NCBI RefSeq assembly: GCF_018139145.2 | Contig: NC_059478.1 | Location: 30,441,001-30,505,000, forward strand | Length of the DNA: 64,000 nt | Origin: Gymnogyps californianus | Taxonomy: Eukaryota > Chordata > Aves > Accipitriformes > Cathartidae | Reading direction: 5' to 3' | Shown: positions 46,038-59,085 of the stretch, in pieces | How the letters are laid out: every line of letters begins with the position of its first letter | How positions within the stretch are numbered: position 1 is the first letter of the stretch | Position numbers and translations under genes: made by a program | Notes under the pieces: model-generated | What the model was told of the DNA's origin: nothing | The model's database searches: none | The model's input: the letters and a program-made list of their open reading frames with translations, nothing else

Positions 46038-49000
46038 TTACTACTGTACGTGTATCTTACAACTGGATGCAAGAGCTTTACAGCTCAAAGCATTTCACCT
46101 TGCTCTGAGATGTCACAGGTATTGTAACTCAGCTCAGCTGCTGGTATCACCTTTCCAACAGCCACTATCTTATCTGTTATCTTTGCTCTTTAGTCTTAAA
46201 TGAAGTTAACTCCAGTCAGACTGCAGCATTTAGTCCAAAAGCATCTTACTTCTTGCTGAGCACATTCTTTGGGCCATCAGAGTGCTTCTATGCCAGATGT
46301 ACAGTTCTGTACACAGTAATGGGCTTCATGAATTATAAACCATTATGAAGGAGCAAAACAGTCTCTCAAATGCCCCTTGAAACAGTGAATGAAAACGCTG
46401 CAAAAGAAACACCCGCCCACTGGGCTCATGTCCATGCTGTGCTAGAACATCTCACCAAGATCAGCTTGGCACTGCGTACAAGAAACAGCTGTAAAATGCT
46501 GAAGGAGAAATCCTTGTTTAGAGTGCAATTAGAATGTGCTTTTCTTGCTTAAACAGATTGGGATGTGAAAATAAATATACACAGGGAAGCTCAGATTTAC
46601 TGCTCTGTTGACTAGACAGGTCTCCTATGGCTTGGATCATTCAGTGACAGCCCCTGCTCTCCCCCTAAACTCCTCTCTGTTCTCAGCATCAGTCTGTAGA
46701 CGTGCATCACTCTGTTTCTAAACATCATTATTTTCTCTCTTTTCGTCCTGTAGCATGATGCAGCTCTCTCCTTGCATTCCAATTCCTCTGCTTCCCAACC
46801 TGCACGCCACTTGTATCTCCCCTCAAGAAGGCCACTGAATTCCCTTGAGGCAGATTAAGTTATCCAGGAGACAAAGTCTTATGCATGGGACATGAATAAC
46901 TCACCACAAAGGCCCCTGGGCATTTATGCACCCCTATAGAAGAATTATTGGCAATTCTTTCATGTGTTCAGAAAAAGGACACCTCTGATTCTCCCCACAT
47001 TGTGCCTACACACTAGACAGTACACATACATAAACTCTAACACACAGTGAGTCTGATATGTCCAGAGTGTGACAAGCTGACCATATGCTCTGTAATACTT
47101 CTCTGAGCATGCCTGATGGCCAGGACACCTAAACAGCCAAGAGTATTCTAGAAAGCCTCAGACAAGCCTCCCCTCTTTCTACTTGGGCAAAATGTCCTGG
47201 AAAGGAATAGGGAAAAAGTGGGGATAAAAGCCTGATCTGGAGAAGCCTGGGAAGTATAGTACCTGTACTGCCACTGGAATAGGACTGCACCACCATCACC
47301 ACTGCCAAAGGCACTGCTTCTGAAGCAGAAAGGAAAGAGCTGCCCACTTTCCTTCTCTTCCCACCATCCATAATGGGAAACACTTTGATGACTGGCCATT
47401 GATGTGTGTTAGATCATTACCTCTCAACCCATTTAACGTGTATAGCAAGCTATGGGCTCACCACAGCACAAACACAAGTACAGTGAAATAAGCGTGCTTG
47501 GATCTTCATTTGTATCTATCTCCAGGCTCAGTACTGAGAGGGGCCTTACAGGTCCACAACTATTGTTTGAGACAGAACAGCCCATCAGTCTTACAAATAA
47601 ATAAAAATAACAATTAAAAAAAAAATCCCAGTTCTTGAACCCAGAGATGCCAATACTGCCCCTCCTTAGCTTTTAATCTAAGACCTCCCTCCATGTTGCT
47701 GAGAGGCGACATTCCCTCCTGCACAGCAGGATTACAGCAGAGCCAAGAGCCCACATCTCCCCACACTGCTGCCTGCTCAGCCACGTCTCGGCACCACCAG
47801 TCCAAACTGGTCTGCCTTACTAGTAACTGCATCCTTACTAAACCAGAGAAGAAATTCACAGTCTGACTGCATCCTGCACAGCATACTCTACATGGGGAGT
47901 TTTGGTCAGGGCTACTTTCATACTAAACAGTCCTAAAGAAAAAAAGGCAAATAAGAAAGGGGTGCTAAGATCAGACTCTCAGATCACTATTCTGTCTGTT
48001 CAAATTAATCAGAAGAGTTTTTTGGAGAGAAGGTGATCATCTCATAAGCAAATCAAGCTTACAGCTCATTAATAACTGAAAGACCACCTCTTTTCTTTGG
48101 GCTAATCTTGGCAGAAACTTACCTCTTTCCTGAAGAAAAGTCCAGTCATATCTGAACAACAAAGAGCAGCCAAAGAGCGGCTTGATAAAGAAAGGCTGAG
48201 GCGATTTACGTGAGGATGGAATATGTCCTCCCATGAAGAGCTTACAAATGAGAAAAGAGTAAGATACACACCAAGCCTCTGGAAACCTTTGCATCAGCTT
48301 GAGGAAAACTGCTAGGTAGCACAGAGCAGAGCTGAACTCCTCTGCTGAGAAATCAGTGGTCACCAGTCTTTAGAGGTGATTGCTAAGCCACTTTGAATTC
48401 CTTTTTGCCAAGCTTAGAACCATTTAAATTCCAAGAGATACAGATAATGACAGTATTTTCAGAGCTCATCTTGCTGCTGATGTCCACAAATTTCCGCTGC
48501 CACCTGCCCTCCACAGCTGCTCAGCACCTTATGAAGAAATCAAGCTCCTCTTCCAGATGTTTTTGTGTGATTTTAGAAGTCTCAGTTTATTCTACTTTCT
48601 TTCAGCACTTGACACCATATTCAGTAATTCATAGCTTAGCTGTAGCTACCTTATTTCTCAATTATTTAAAATATTTCCTCTCTCTTCCCATGCAGTTTCA
48701 ACCTGAAACAATCTGGTTCCTCACTCAGACTAAAAGAAAATACAAGGATCAGGGTGGCTGAGGTATGAATGGAGTAAGTACACAAAAGCATGCTTAACTG
48801 AGTAAATTACCTATTCAGATGAGTACTTCCTCATCCAAGGCACAATTTTCCCATGTACTCCACCAGTGCCACAAGCTGCACCCATGATTTTCTAACATCT
48901 GTGGCTGGTGAACAGGCTCCACTTCCAGTCAGGAGAAAACTGTGACCCTCCAAACCATTCCTTTGTCAAGTACCTAAAATCAGTCCTATTGGTAAATACA

Positions 49001-49384
49001 AGAAATCTCAGATGGCACATCACCATGCTGTAGACTCAATGGAAGAGCACTTGAGGGTAGTGAACAAATCGAAATAGCAAAAATAATTTATCAATGGCTA
49101 CCTTTTATCAAGAATATAGTTAACACTCAAGTCAAAGGGGACACTGTAGAAACAGAGGGAATGTCAGACACAGGTGGTAAAGACGAGCAAAAGCAGAAAA
49201 TGCACCTGAGATTAAGAGATCCTGCAAAGATCTGGAACTTTATCTCAAAAACAGAGATAAATACGAGGTGACAAAGCTACATTATGAATGTATAAAGCTA
49301 ACCATGGAATAGTTAATTCTCACCTCCTCATATCATAAGAAGAGGACGTTCAACAAAACTTCAGTAGAAAGAAACTATCCCATA
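46038..49384. other. 3.3 kb of non-coding sequence, no gene seen
   Basis: Frames of up to 122 codons occur (plus 48393-48761; minus 48037-48363, 108 codons). They show no domains, and no TE body is readable. Low-complexity A/T patches lie at 47597-47628. Confidence 0.6.
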
Positions 49385-49505
49385 ACTACCTTGCTGTAGG
49401 ATCTCCTTCTCTGAAGCACCCAGGACTCACTGCTGCCTAAGATGGGACTCTGAACTAGATGGACTGATGGTCCAAACCACTTTGGCAAGCCCTTTGTTCC
49501 TGCTA
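49385..49505 (+). mobile_element. Ancient CR1 LINE 3' end, forward orientation
   Basis: The stretch reads TTGCTGTAGGATCTCCTTCT, then GAAGCACCCAGGACTCACTG, GGACTCTGAACTAGATGGAC, TGATGGTCCAAACCACTTTG and GCAAGCCCTTTGTTCCTGC. The old CR1 3' end that I remember has GCATCTCCTTC, TCAGGACTGGCCACTG, ACTGGACTAGATGGACC, TTGGTCTGACCCAGTATGGC and AATTCTTATGTTC. It is collinear and moderately diverged. It represents a different and older CR1 lineage than the copy at 17.2 kb. No coding remains. Confidence 0.75.
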
Positions 49506-51352
49506 TTGTAAGTTATCACTCCTACAAGGAAAGGGCTTTTCTTTTTAATTTTTTGAGTTGTTTTATAACTGTTTTAAGAAAGCAATTGCAGAGCTAACAG
49601 AGGTAGAGAGCACAGGGCTTCTGTCACCTAGGGAACAGACAATATCCTCCCAGGAGCTGGTGTATAATCATAGCTGTATTAACCGGCATCAGCTAACAGT
49701 TACCTTAAGCAATAAAACAGTCTCAAAGCTGGAAGAGTCCATTAGAGAGCAATTACTCAGAATAACAGAGAAGGTAATAATTTTCCATATCATACCTTCA
49801 AACTTTCAGACACATGGCACTGAAATCCAGTACAGCTCAGCTGTAAATCAACTGTGCATCACAGGACTATTAAATGCTTTCAAACCGTTCAAAAAGTGTT
49901 TTCCCACCGCTTGGTACAAATTGAATCAAGATGTATTCACAGCTGTATGAATATCAGAAGGAATAATAATTTATTTTTTCTCCATTTCAAAATCAATTCC
50001 TATTGGTATATCTAATTTAATAGATTTTTTTGGTCCAATTTCACAGAACATGGCTGAAATGCAGAAAAGAAAAATGGTTGTTGATGCCTCAAGCACGCAT
50101 CTTTAGTCATGAATGGAAGCTTATTGTGCAATTAAAATAAAACTCCAAAAAGATCTTTCAAATAACTTACAAAGCTTTTTAGAAAGCTCATAGTGATGAA
50201 TTTGCTGCTTGTTTACTAAGAAAATCCAGCTTAGATTTAAGATGAAAGTGGTAGAGAAACCAGATGTTAGGACAAATATCTGAACCTGACGCAGCGCAAA
50301 AACAATTTCATACTCATGTTTTTAATGATTCCCCCCATTTCCCACTCCATTTTGGCTCCCCTGAAGCATGATGGCCTTTTAAAATTATCTCATTCTACCC
50401 TAAAGGTCATGCTATAAAACGCAAGTGTGTGTCTGCACCCAGGAAACTGAGTTTAGTCCTGTGACAAGTTTTCTTCCCTAACATGTCATTAAATATTGTG
50501 CAATCCAACCAGTAAAATAATACTAAGCACCACATGGATTATGGACCATGCCACTCACTCTCCTGTAAGGTGCAAAGCAGAGGAGGTGCCAAATGAAAAC
50601 ATCATGTGGCAGCTTCTATATAATCAGAATGTGTTAGCTTTTAGTGGGGAGGTTAACTAACATATAGTTAAGTTATGAAACTTACCATCAGAGGATATTG
50701 TGAATATGTCTTCAAAAAGTGATTAGAAAAAATTGTGATAGTAAAACAGGCCAAGGTCTATAAAGCAGAATAACATGAGTACTAATTAAAGAAGTCCCTA
50801 ACCTGCACACTATTAGTGGCTGGGAGATGATACTCAGGAAGTTTGACTACATGCTTGCCCCCTTCTTCTGCTCTTCCTTCAGCATTTGCTCCCAGCTCCA
50901 ATAAGATACAGAATATTGGACTTTAATCCAATAGGGGTATTTATACATCAGAGAGGACCAAGCAAAATGATCAGTCTCATGGAAGAGAGATTAGAAGGTT
51001 CCCTGAAATGTTATCTATACAACTCTGCCTCAAATCAGAATAAATTGTATGCAATTCTTCCCCAACAGATGTGTTTCTAAGGTGTTCCTAAATATGGTAA
51101 AAGGTGGTGACCTCACAAGCTCTCTGCCCTTAAACAGGTCTAGGTCTCACTTCGATCTACAAGGGCTGATCTAGCTGCATGTGTGGGACAGACACAACTA
51201 TGTCATATCACAGTGCTAAGAGCTAGACTTTCTGCTGTCTTCCCTCCCCAAGTAAATCCATGCCTATCATCTCATACTAAGTAGCTAGGCATTGCCTCCT
51301 ATATCTTGTTACATAAAAATCAGCAAAAATCTCTCTCACCAATTTATTTTAA

Positions 51353-51375
51353 AATTATTATTATTACTATTATTA
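51353..51375. repeat. Imperfect (ATT)n microsatellite
   Basis: A run of ATT-type trinucleotides with one interruption (TATTATTACTATTATT). Confidence 0.65.
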
Positions 51376-54300
51376 AAAGTAATTGTGGGTGGCAGTCATG
51401 TTTACTGACAGAAACATCCTTGAGTTCACCTTTCAAATCTAGGGGAAATGCTGTAGCACAATGGCACTAAATGGCTGTGCTGGCTGTAAATCAAGGCTGT
51501 GGGTTTCTGAAACCCCACCTCATTTTGCACTGTAACATACGCAGAACAGGCACACAGTCATGTACCGACTCTCACGCCAAGGAAGCGGTAAGTTCTAAAC
51601 CACACTTACATGATCTCAAGCCTTCATCTTGAAGTAAAGCATTACTAATCACTCAGTGTTGTGGAAGACTAACAAGAGGATTTGGTTTGCATCAACCTCA
51701 AATCAATGGGATCTAAACCTCAACTCTCCAGAAGCCTGAAAGCATCTGAACAATTTTAGGTAAGGCTTATCTGTGCCTTTATTACAGCAAGGAAAACAAA
51801 ATTCTGAACCCAGACTCCGGAGTTCTTCTTAAAAATGTACTCCTGAGACATACATCTAGAAGAGAAAAAGAACAGGACTTCCATACAAACATCTTTACAC
51901 TCTCCTTTTAAACAAAGGCCTAAACCCCTATATTACCTAGATACACCATAAATATAGAGTTGAGGCCTCTTTATCATGGAATGATGTAATGCAAAAAGAA
52001 AATGCCAGGTTCAAATTTTTTGCTGGAAAATAATCCTATCAAGGACAGCTGGGAAAAATATATTATTTGTTTGCAATCAATAGGGCCTATTTTCAACTTC
52101 AACAATGTCACCATATGATCGATCACTGTAGGATCATGGGTATTACGTAAGTCATGACAGGTGTACTAGCTAAAACTGAGCTTTCACCACCTGCACCATA
52201 AACATAATCATCCCATGGCTGATGATATTACATTACAGTTCGTAAGGACATGTGCAATTCTCTTTTGATAAAGGGTCATTTGATACAAGCTCCTCACAGA
52301 CTCCCAGACCTCTACTCTACTCCTCAAAATATTTCTTTAAAAGGGGCCAGGGTTATTTACATCAAAGACAGTGGCAGACCTGTGCCCCTATGGGGGATTA
52401 AATGTGTATGACCAAATTCTCTCATGCTGCATGTCTTGGCTTCAGCAAGTTATGTCAGTACAGAACATGTCCTTTGCTCAAAGGATGCACTCTGTTCCTT
52501 TGGTTCTCAGACATTTTGCATTTTTCCATGATAACTCCGAGGCTTACTACCAGATGGGGTTGTTGAATGTGTTGCATATTTCCAAAACGATGCTCACTGC
52601 TGGATCCATTACTCCATCCTCAGGAACACCGGGGGCCATTGACATTAGTGGTGAGAGCAATTTTTCCCTCTTTGTAAACTGTTCCCTTTTTTCTGCTTGC
52701 GATCTCCCTCAACAAGGCTGGCACACCAGAAACTAGAAACTACCATCTCATCCTCTCATATTGTGCATACATAAAAGGATATCACACTGGTAACACTCCT
52801 CTCGTTACCTTTGCATCTATTCGTAATAGGGGAGATAACCCAGAACAAAGTGATGCTTACGTAGTACCAAGCATGTCATTATTGTTTAACTGAAAATCTA
52901 TACAGCAACTCATGTCCTCCATTTCCTTCTTATATATTCCTTGAAATTACCTTGTATCTATGTCATTTTCCCCTCAGTGACCATGTACTTCATTTTCTCA
53001 CATAGCTGTACAGACAGTCATCTCAAGATAAGTTTTAGCCAATACATAGTTAATGGGATCTAACCTATTCTATTTTTTGCATGAAATACATAAAACAAAT
53101 CCATCATCTTGTTACTTTTTTTTATTATTCATAATTTTATACTGTTACTTGTTTTTAATTACACTTTTTAAATGACATCCCAACATTTTTTTTAAATTTT
53201 TTCCTGAATCTGCATTTTCAAAAGGTACTTAACATGCAGATTAGATTGTGCCTTTTGATACTAAGTTTTCTAGCTGTCGCATTGCTTTGATTATTTCTAA
53301 CATCTGGGATCAGCATGTGCCATTTCAAGGCATGAAAAAGTTCCTACAATAGAATAGTCAGTTCTGAGTAAGAATTCTGCAGCTTGCACTATTGATACTA
53401 TGTACCTCAAGAGAGTCAAAGTGCACTGAAAGCATTCCAAAAGCACATTTCTTCCTGGCTTTTCTTTAATTCCAAGCTCTGAACACTTGAGCAGTCAGCC
53501 AACAAAGCCTTCTAGCATCAGCTCCTAAATTCTACCAAAAAGGCATGGTAGGTGCCTAAGCAGTTTTCTTACAGCTGGCCCTCAGAATCTGTCTGCTTTG
53601 AATGAGCAGTGCTGCAAGAGGTCCTGACATGTTTCTTTTAAGGTATACAATTTGCCACGGGTGTAGACACTTGTTTCTATGTGAAATAGTGGGGTAGGGG
53701 AGTGGGGAGAGACAGCTTGCGTAGGAAAGCTGATAAATAATTTTTTCTGTTAATTACAGTGAGCAAGATCAGTCCCCTGGATGTGCAGTTTGCTGTTTTC
53801 TTTAGTTCAGATGCATAGGTCTTTGACGGTCTCAGCTGCTGCTTCTCGCACGGAGTCAAGGGGCTCTTGGAAAACCATTGTGAATGGATGGGCCTTTTCT
53901 GCAACAGCATCTAGATTCCTCTTTTCTTCTGGCTGGAAGAACAACCCAACATGGCTTTCCCATTTGAGCCTGGCTGAAGTTTACCTGTCTTTGTTTCTTC
54001 TACACTGTTGTCCTGCTTCTCTCAAAAATGGCTTGTCTTTCACTGTTCACAAGGTCACCCACTGTCTAAGGAGGCATGGTATAAGTCTGGCCAGCTTCCT
54101 CTGCTCTGACCATTTTTTCTCTTCTCCTGTCTCCAAGTTTCAAGAATTATCTTTGCATGAGGAGCAGCCAGCTAACCAACAGTGAGACCATGATTTTTTA
54201 GTGGACTTTCTGCAGCTTGAAATCCCACACCCATGAAGTTAAAGGGTTTCCTGCTCCCTTCTTAAATGTAGTTTTTCTATGCCAGAGGAAAATCCAAAGA

Positions 54301-54542
54301 GCTACTAGCCCATCACTTATGTTTCATTTTTCTGTTGTAAATGATAGAGATTATTCTTCTTCTTCTACAAACACTGCAGTAGCTATATAAAACTTTCATT
54401 TTCCCAGACAGGATTACCTAAGTGATAAACAATCTACTATCGTGCCGTATCACTGTGTCAGTAGTGACTGAACAAAGTACAAAATTAGACAGCGTAACTT
54501 CCCGGTGCCAAAATGAAAATCACTTAAAGCTTTCTGATTGCT

Positions 54543-54583
54543 GGGGAAAAAAAAGAAAAAAGAGTGAGGAAAAAAGAAAAAAA
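54543..54583 (+). repeat. Purine-rich low-complexity tract
   Basis: About 40 bases of nearly pure A/G (one T), made of GAAAAAA-type units. The lysine/glutamate-rich part of the open frame crossing it is a by-product of the composition. Confidence 0.7.
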
Positions 54584-55153
54584 CCACCAAACTTTCATCA
54601 ATATGCGATTCAGCTTTTGCTGGCTAAAGCTGTATCTGACATTGTCTGCAGCAGAATCCAACTACGGCTCATCAAGAAAAATGTAATTCCTTCATTCATT
54701 CCTCAGCTCCCTAATTTGAGGATTTTTAATGGTTCTCTGATTCTCAAGGTGGTCACAGCACACATCGTTTCTACTGTTGTAGCTTGCACCCAAAACCTGA
54801 ACTTTTGACTAGCTGCACTGATGAAGCTGTTATGCCATCCATATTTTCCAGCTGGGAGAAAAAACAATCTTAAAATCCATCTGAGATCACTGCAAAGCAG
54901 CTGATACCGTTCAGAAGACCACAAACATGTGGGTGAAATGCTAAATTTTCAATGCTCTCTAAAGAAAAAAGAAAACAGGAAGATCCTTATGAAAATACTA
55001 AGTGGGAGATGTTATCTTGCCTGACAAAGGCTTGCACTGTGAGACCACTAAACTAAAGAAACTGAAAATATACCCTTTAGCAAAGAATAAAGTTGAAATC
55101 AGTCTTAGCTGTCTTGTTTGCAAACGGAATCTGATCCTCATATTTCAAAGTAG

Positions 55154-55815
55154 CTGAAAATGACTCAAGACAAATTCACAAATCCAGTTACTCAACATGA
55201 GATAATGGAAATTATGGCTCTAAAACTCATGAGGGATGCTTCTGAGAAAATTTCTGGAAAGTGCTGTACAATTATGAATGATGAAACAATGGATTTCTCC
55301 AAAAGACAACTAGCGGTTTTATGTCTGCAGTATGTGGATGACAACATGAACATTCATACAGAGTCCACCAGATTCTGCAATCCATTCTATACTTGTGGTG
55401 AAATTACATCAATAATTAGAATGTTGTGTGCAGATCTAAGGGACATCCACTGGTATGGATAATGCTACAACAGTGCTGTTAAAATGGCAAGCTTTGCATC
55501 AGCCTGACTACAAAACGAAGAACTAGAAGTCATTCATACTCACTACTCAGGATTTTCCTTTACCTATACAGACATTTCTGAAAACATTTAACTTTTTTGG
55601 AAATACCCAAAAGGGATGAAGCATATTAACAAGGATATGTTGCATGCATCACCTAGCATCTGTGTCCTCTATCTAGCAAGAGGAATAGCTTCACATTCTG
55701 AGAACTGCTTTGCACATGTGAAACTTGGGAGGATGTAGAGGGTACAGTGAAAGATCCTGAATTAATAGCACAGCAGCTCAGATGGGAAAGACTAATATCC
55801 TCTTTGGTACTGAAT
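55154..55815 (+). pseudogene. Decayed hAT-type transposase (DUF4371 / ZMYM-like) fragment
   Basis: This is the only protein-like sequence in the window. A frame from 55160 to 55462 (100 codons) reads like the DUF4371 region found in hAT transposases and in host ZMYM/THAP-type genes derived from them. It has NPVTQHEIMEIMAL, then CCTIMNDETMDFS in place of the usual FSIMVDETTDIS motif, then LAVLCLQYVDD. The reading continues past a stop at 55460-55462 with CYNSAVKM, where the family has CYDGAxNM. The second conserved Asp is therefore Asn. Past another stop (55505-55507) it has NEELEVIHTHY, like the family's EEPRALYTHCY. A stop at 55589-55591 and a frameshift near 55715 follow. A WEDVEGTVKDPELIA stretch then closes at 55816. 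It is a non-functional relic. Terminal inverted repeats, target duplications and the 5' and C-terminal (dimerisation) parts were not found. The family call is fairly secure; the exact hAT clade is not. Confidence 0.72.
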
Positions 55816-58800
55816 TAAGTAAGAGAATCCTAGACACGGTGGCTGGGTATATTAATAGAGAAGGCCATTTTCTTACACAAAGACATTAATTTCCTTCAGT
55901 CATCCAACTGGGATAAAAGTTACAACTTGTTTGTATCCAATGGCTTTTCACCAAAGATTACTGGAGTGCCTGAATGCAGTTACCAAAAATTAGAAGGGAG
56001 TTGTGTAAGTATCTGTGCTGAAGTAATTGTTTTTATAGCATCTAGTATTCAATCAATTTGAATGCACAGGCTTAGAAAATGATTCAAGATCTTTAAACTC
56101 ACATAACAACTCCAAACATAACAGAAATGCAAAAACAAAATCAGCTTCAAGTGGCTGATTCTGATTTCAGCTGTAATTGCCTGATTACTCAGCCTCTTCT
56201 GTTGCAAGCCAACTGTAAGCTCACAGAAAGGTCCTTGTAGTCAGTTCAGAAGTATCTTAGCTGGCTCAGCCAAGGCTGGCTTCCAGAACAGCACAATTGA
56301 TAGAGATAATTTTGATGTTACCAACCATCAGTGCTATAAGCAAGTGAAGTTTCAACACTCTCTATCATATTAAAAATAGAGCTTCAGTCCAGGGTGAGAC
56401 AGTTTCTTCTCCAGTGTTGTATGGTTTTAAAAATGAGAACAGAACTGATGACTTGCAGCTTACAGACGTTTTGGAAGAACTCATATCAAGAAATGGAGGG
56501 CAAATATACGTGACTAGAACTTTTGGGGGCCTGCATATCATTTCTTTTATTCACATTTCAAAAACAGTCTTTTGTCCTCTTCTTACAAAGCAATGCTGAT
56601 GTGCCTCCTCATAGGCTCAGGTGGCCCTATGAACAGTTGCTTCACCTTTTCCTCCAGCTTTCAGAAATAACCTATTCCAAGCACATATCTATAAGACGAG
56701 GCTCCTCTTCTTCCAGAAGCCTCATACACTCAAAACAATCACCTGGCCCAAACAGCTACTTGTTTAGAGAAAAAGTTGCCTTTCCTCTGAACATCTACCA
56801 GGGGCATGACGGGAGCCTTGCCTCATCCCAGGACCTTACAGGAAGAAGGCCTGGGTTTCTTATGCCTTCCTTTCTTCCAGCAATGGCTTCAAGTATTTTC
56901 TTCACCTTCCCTTATTTATCCCCTGGATAAGTGGGACAGGAAAAGTGTCCTCACCAAATTAACAGGCTCTCAAACTACTATCTTGAGCTATAAAGAGCTA
57001 GTCCTCCCCTTACAGAGACAGACAGTTTTCACTTCCAAACTCAGCATTTCCTTAGGTTGTAATTATAATCCCTTTTTTGGAAAAGATTAAAGGCCCCAGA
57101 ACCTCAAATTATTTGTGCCTATACTGGTTCTAGAGCTAAAGCATTCAAAGTTCACACATACTGTGAAAGGGACATTTCCTCAATTCTTATGAAAGCTGCA
57201 GTTACTAAGAGCCTAAATTCCACACTGAGATGCTCAACTTGGTCTATAGGCCCTGTATTACTATTTTTAGAGCCACAATGACTACTCAAAAGCTGAGATC
57301 AGAATGTCTTTCAAGGTATTTTTGTTTAAAAATACTAGTCTTGAGTCCCTCATTCCCTGCTCAGCCTGACACCAGAGGAAACCTTGAGAAAAGGCCAGAC
57401 TTTTAGAAATAAGAGCGTCCATTACCTAGCCAGTATTTCTCTCCCTGTAGGACATCCTGCTAGACTGATGCCTTGACTTTGTTTGCCAAATAATAAATAC
57501 TTAAGATATATAATGCTTGATCCCTCTGCGTCCCCTAGGAACTACTTCAACATCAACAACTTAAGGAACTGATCTGCATTCCCTCCTCCATTTCAGTACA
57601 GAAAACAACGAATAAGAAAAATCCTTGTAAAGTAGTTTGTCAGAAACCTTTGGCTTTATCACCAGCACATATATTCCTATGATTTGCAAGTCTTCCTTCC
57701 TTATAAGAAGTCTGACTTTGTAGTTCAGCACAGTTTGACCCAGAGATAGTTGGCATCTTTACAGTGAGTAGATAAGTAATGTTTTCATGCAATGTGACAG
57801 TAGTTACTGTGCATATAGCAGAGTAAAGTAATTGACTCTCCTGATTTATTACTAATGCTATCAACACAAAATTCACAGTAAGACTTTCATTATATTATGT
57901 TTTCTGTATAAACATCTCCATGGGTTTTGCTGATCCATTTTACATCCAAAAAAACGTAACAGCAGGGATGCATAAAATATAAATATGTCTGAGTCTGTAT
58001 TTTGACTATTTCTAAGAAATATGCTTTAAGCAATTAAAATGATAAATAGAATAGGAAAGGAAGCTACTTCATTGTTTAAATCCAACATTTCATGCTCAAA
58101 TGATTTCACAGGATCTCTCTCTTCTTCAAATTGTCCTTCCATCTACCTGGACTTCTCCCTTCCCCCAACCCCGAAGGAAATGAACTACAGACAGTTTGGG
58201 GGGAGATAAGATTTATGCGTCTTAAACACTATAAAGACTTATTATATATTGCAGACAAAAGTTAGACAGTTCCTGCCAAAAACCCAGTCTATGCATCCCT
58301 AGCTACAGACTGAGTTGGTGCCATAACCTGCCGTTTGGAATGTGTTTAAATCAGGCATTACCCAAGGTACAGATCAGGTGCTTTCAACCACCCAAGAATG
58401 TCTGTACTGAGTGTAACTGTGCTGATACTGCTGGCTTTACAGAACTACAGCACAATGGAAAAATTTCATGTCATCTGGTTTGTGGCACCTGACCCATCTG
58501 TAATATCCAACACTCCAGGGCTTTTCAGAGAGGTGGACCAGTCCTCTGCTAAAAGGCATCTTCAATTCAAAAAGCTTCAGTCTGAGTCTCTCTCATACAA
58601 GGTCAGATTCAAAGCCAGGCTTTCAAAGGACAAAATTGGGGGCCACGCACAAAATGTGTCACTATATTCACACACTTCTCCGTGTATTAGATGTAGATGA
58701 AAACTGAATACTTGGGGATGTAGAAGTCTAGTTAGGGTATTTACATGAGCAAACTGGCTACAGTCCTGCCCTCATACTTGGCCTTCAAGGTGCAAAGATT

Positions 58801-59029
58801 CAGCCCTCAATGAAATAATGCTTTTGCCTTAATTGTGAAAAACTTTACGCAGCGTTTGGGTTAGATTTTCAAATATCACTCCTTTGGATGGCTAGACATG
58901 AGACATTCATTAACTGAAGTGTCAAACAAGAGCAGATGAAAGTTCTATCACTAAATATTTTTTCCAATTCCACAATTCTTTCAGCAGCTATAAGCAAACA
59001 GTAGCACTCTTGTCCATCAGGAAGAGTCT
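55816..59029. other. 3.2 kb of non-coding sequence, no gene seen
   Basis: The first few hundred bases may hold further unreadable transposon sequence. A 135-codon frame (56523-56930) and a 100-codon frame (58398-58700) have no recognisable protein. The second starts with a hydrophobic stretch that resembles a signal peptide, but it has no cysteine pattern or domain. Possible ancient-repeat words (GGCCAGACTTTTAG near 57392; GGGTTAGATTTTCAAA near 58858) are too short to call. Confidence 0.55.
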
Positions 59030-59085
59030 GTGGGCCAGACAGATCCTATTGGCTGGAAATCAAGATAACTCCCATAGAGATTTTA
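59030..59085. repeat. Relic of an ancient amniote repeat
   Basis: TGGGCCAGACAGATCCTATT followed by GGCTGGAAATCAAGATAACT and CCCATAGAGATTTT follows GGGCCAGATTCTG...GTGTAAATCAGGAGTAACTCCATTGA. It is one arm of the same old group seen at 1.3, 10.3 and 24.9 kb. Confidence 0.45.

Larger units (their letters stand above)
49506..55153. other. 5.6 kb of non-coding sequence, no gene seen
   Basis: The longest frames are 130 codons (49558-49950), 121 (52371-52736), 134 (53781-54185) and 128 (54422-54808), all on the plus strand. None carries a recognisable domain. Their predicted proteins are mixed-composition sequence as expected from translated AT-rich DNA. An ATT/TAT-rich patch lies at 51353-51375 and a purine-rich tract at 54543-54583. 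Confidence 0.55.

Noticed and set aside
49558..49950. 130-codon frame just downstream of the ancient CR1 3' end
   Set aside because: It lies past the 3' end of the element, so it cannot be CR1 reverse transcriptase, and it resembles no other protein I know.
52371..52736. 121-codon frame beginning MADLCPYGG
   Set aside because: No family match recognised; a single isolated frame with no splice framing.
53781..54808. Two plus-strand frames of 134 and 128 codons
   Set aside because: The first is rich in Leu, Ser and Phe from TC-rich DNA. The second crosses an A-rich tract that creates a lysine run. Neither has a recognisable domain.
58398..58700. 100-codon frame with a hydrophobic, signal-peptide-like N-terminus
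   Set aside because: No cleavage-site context, cysteine pattern or family resemblance follows. Hydrophobic starts arise readily from T-rich DNA.
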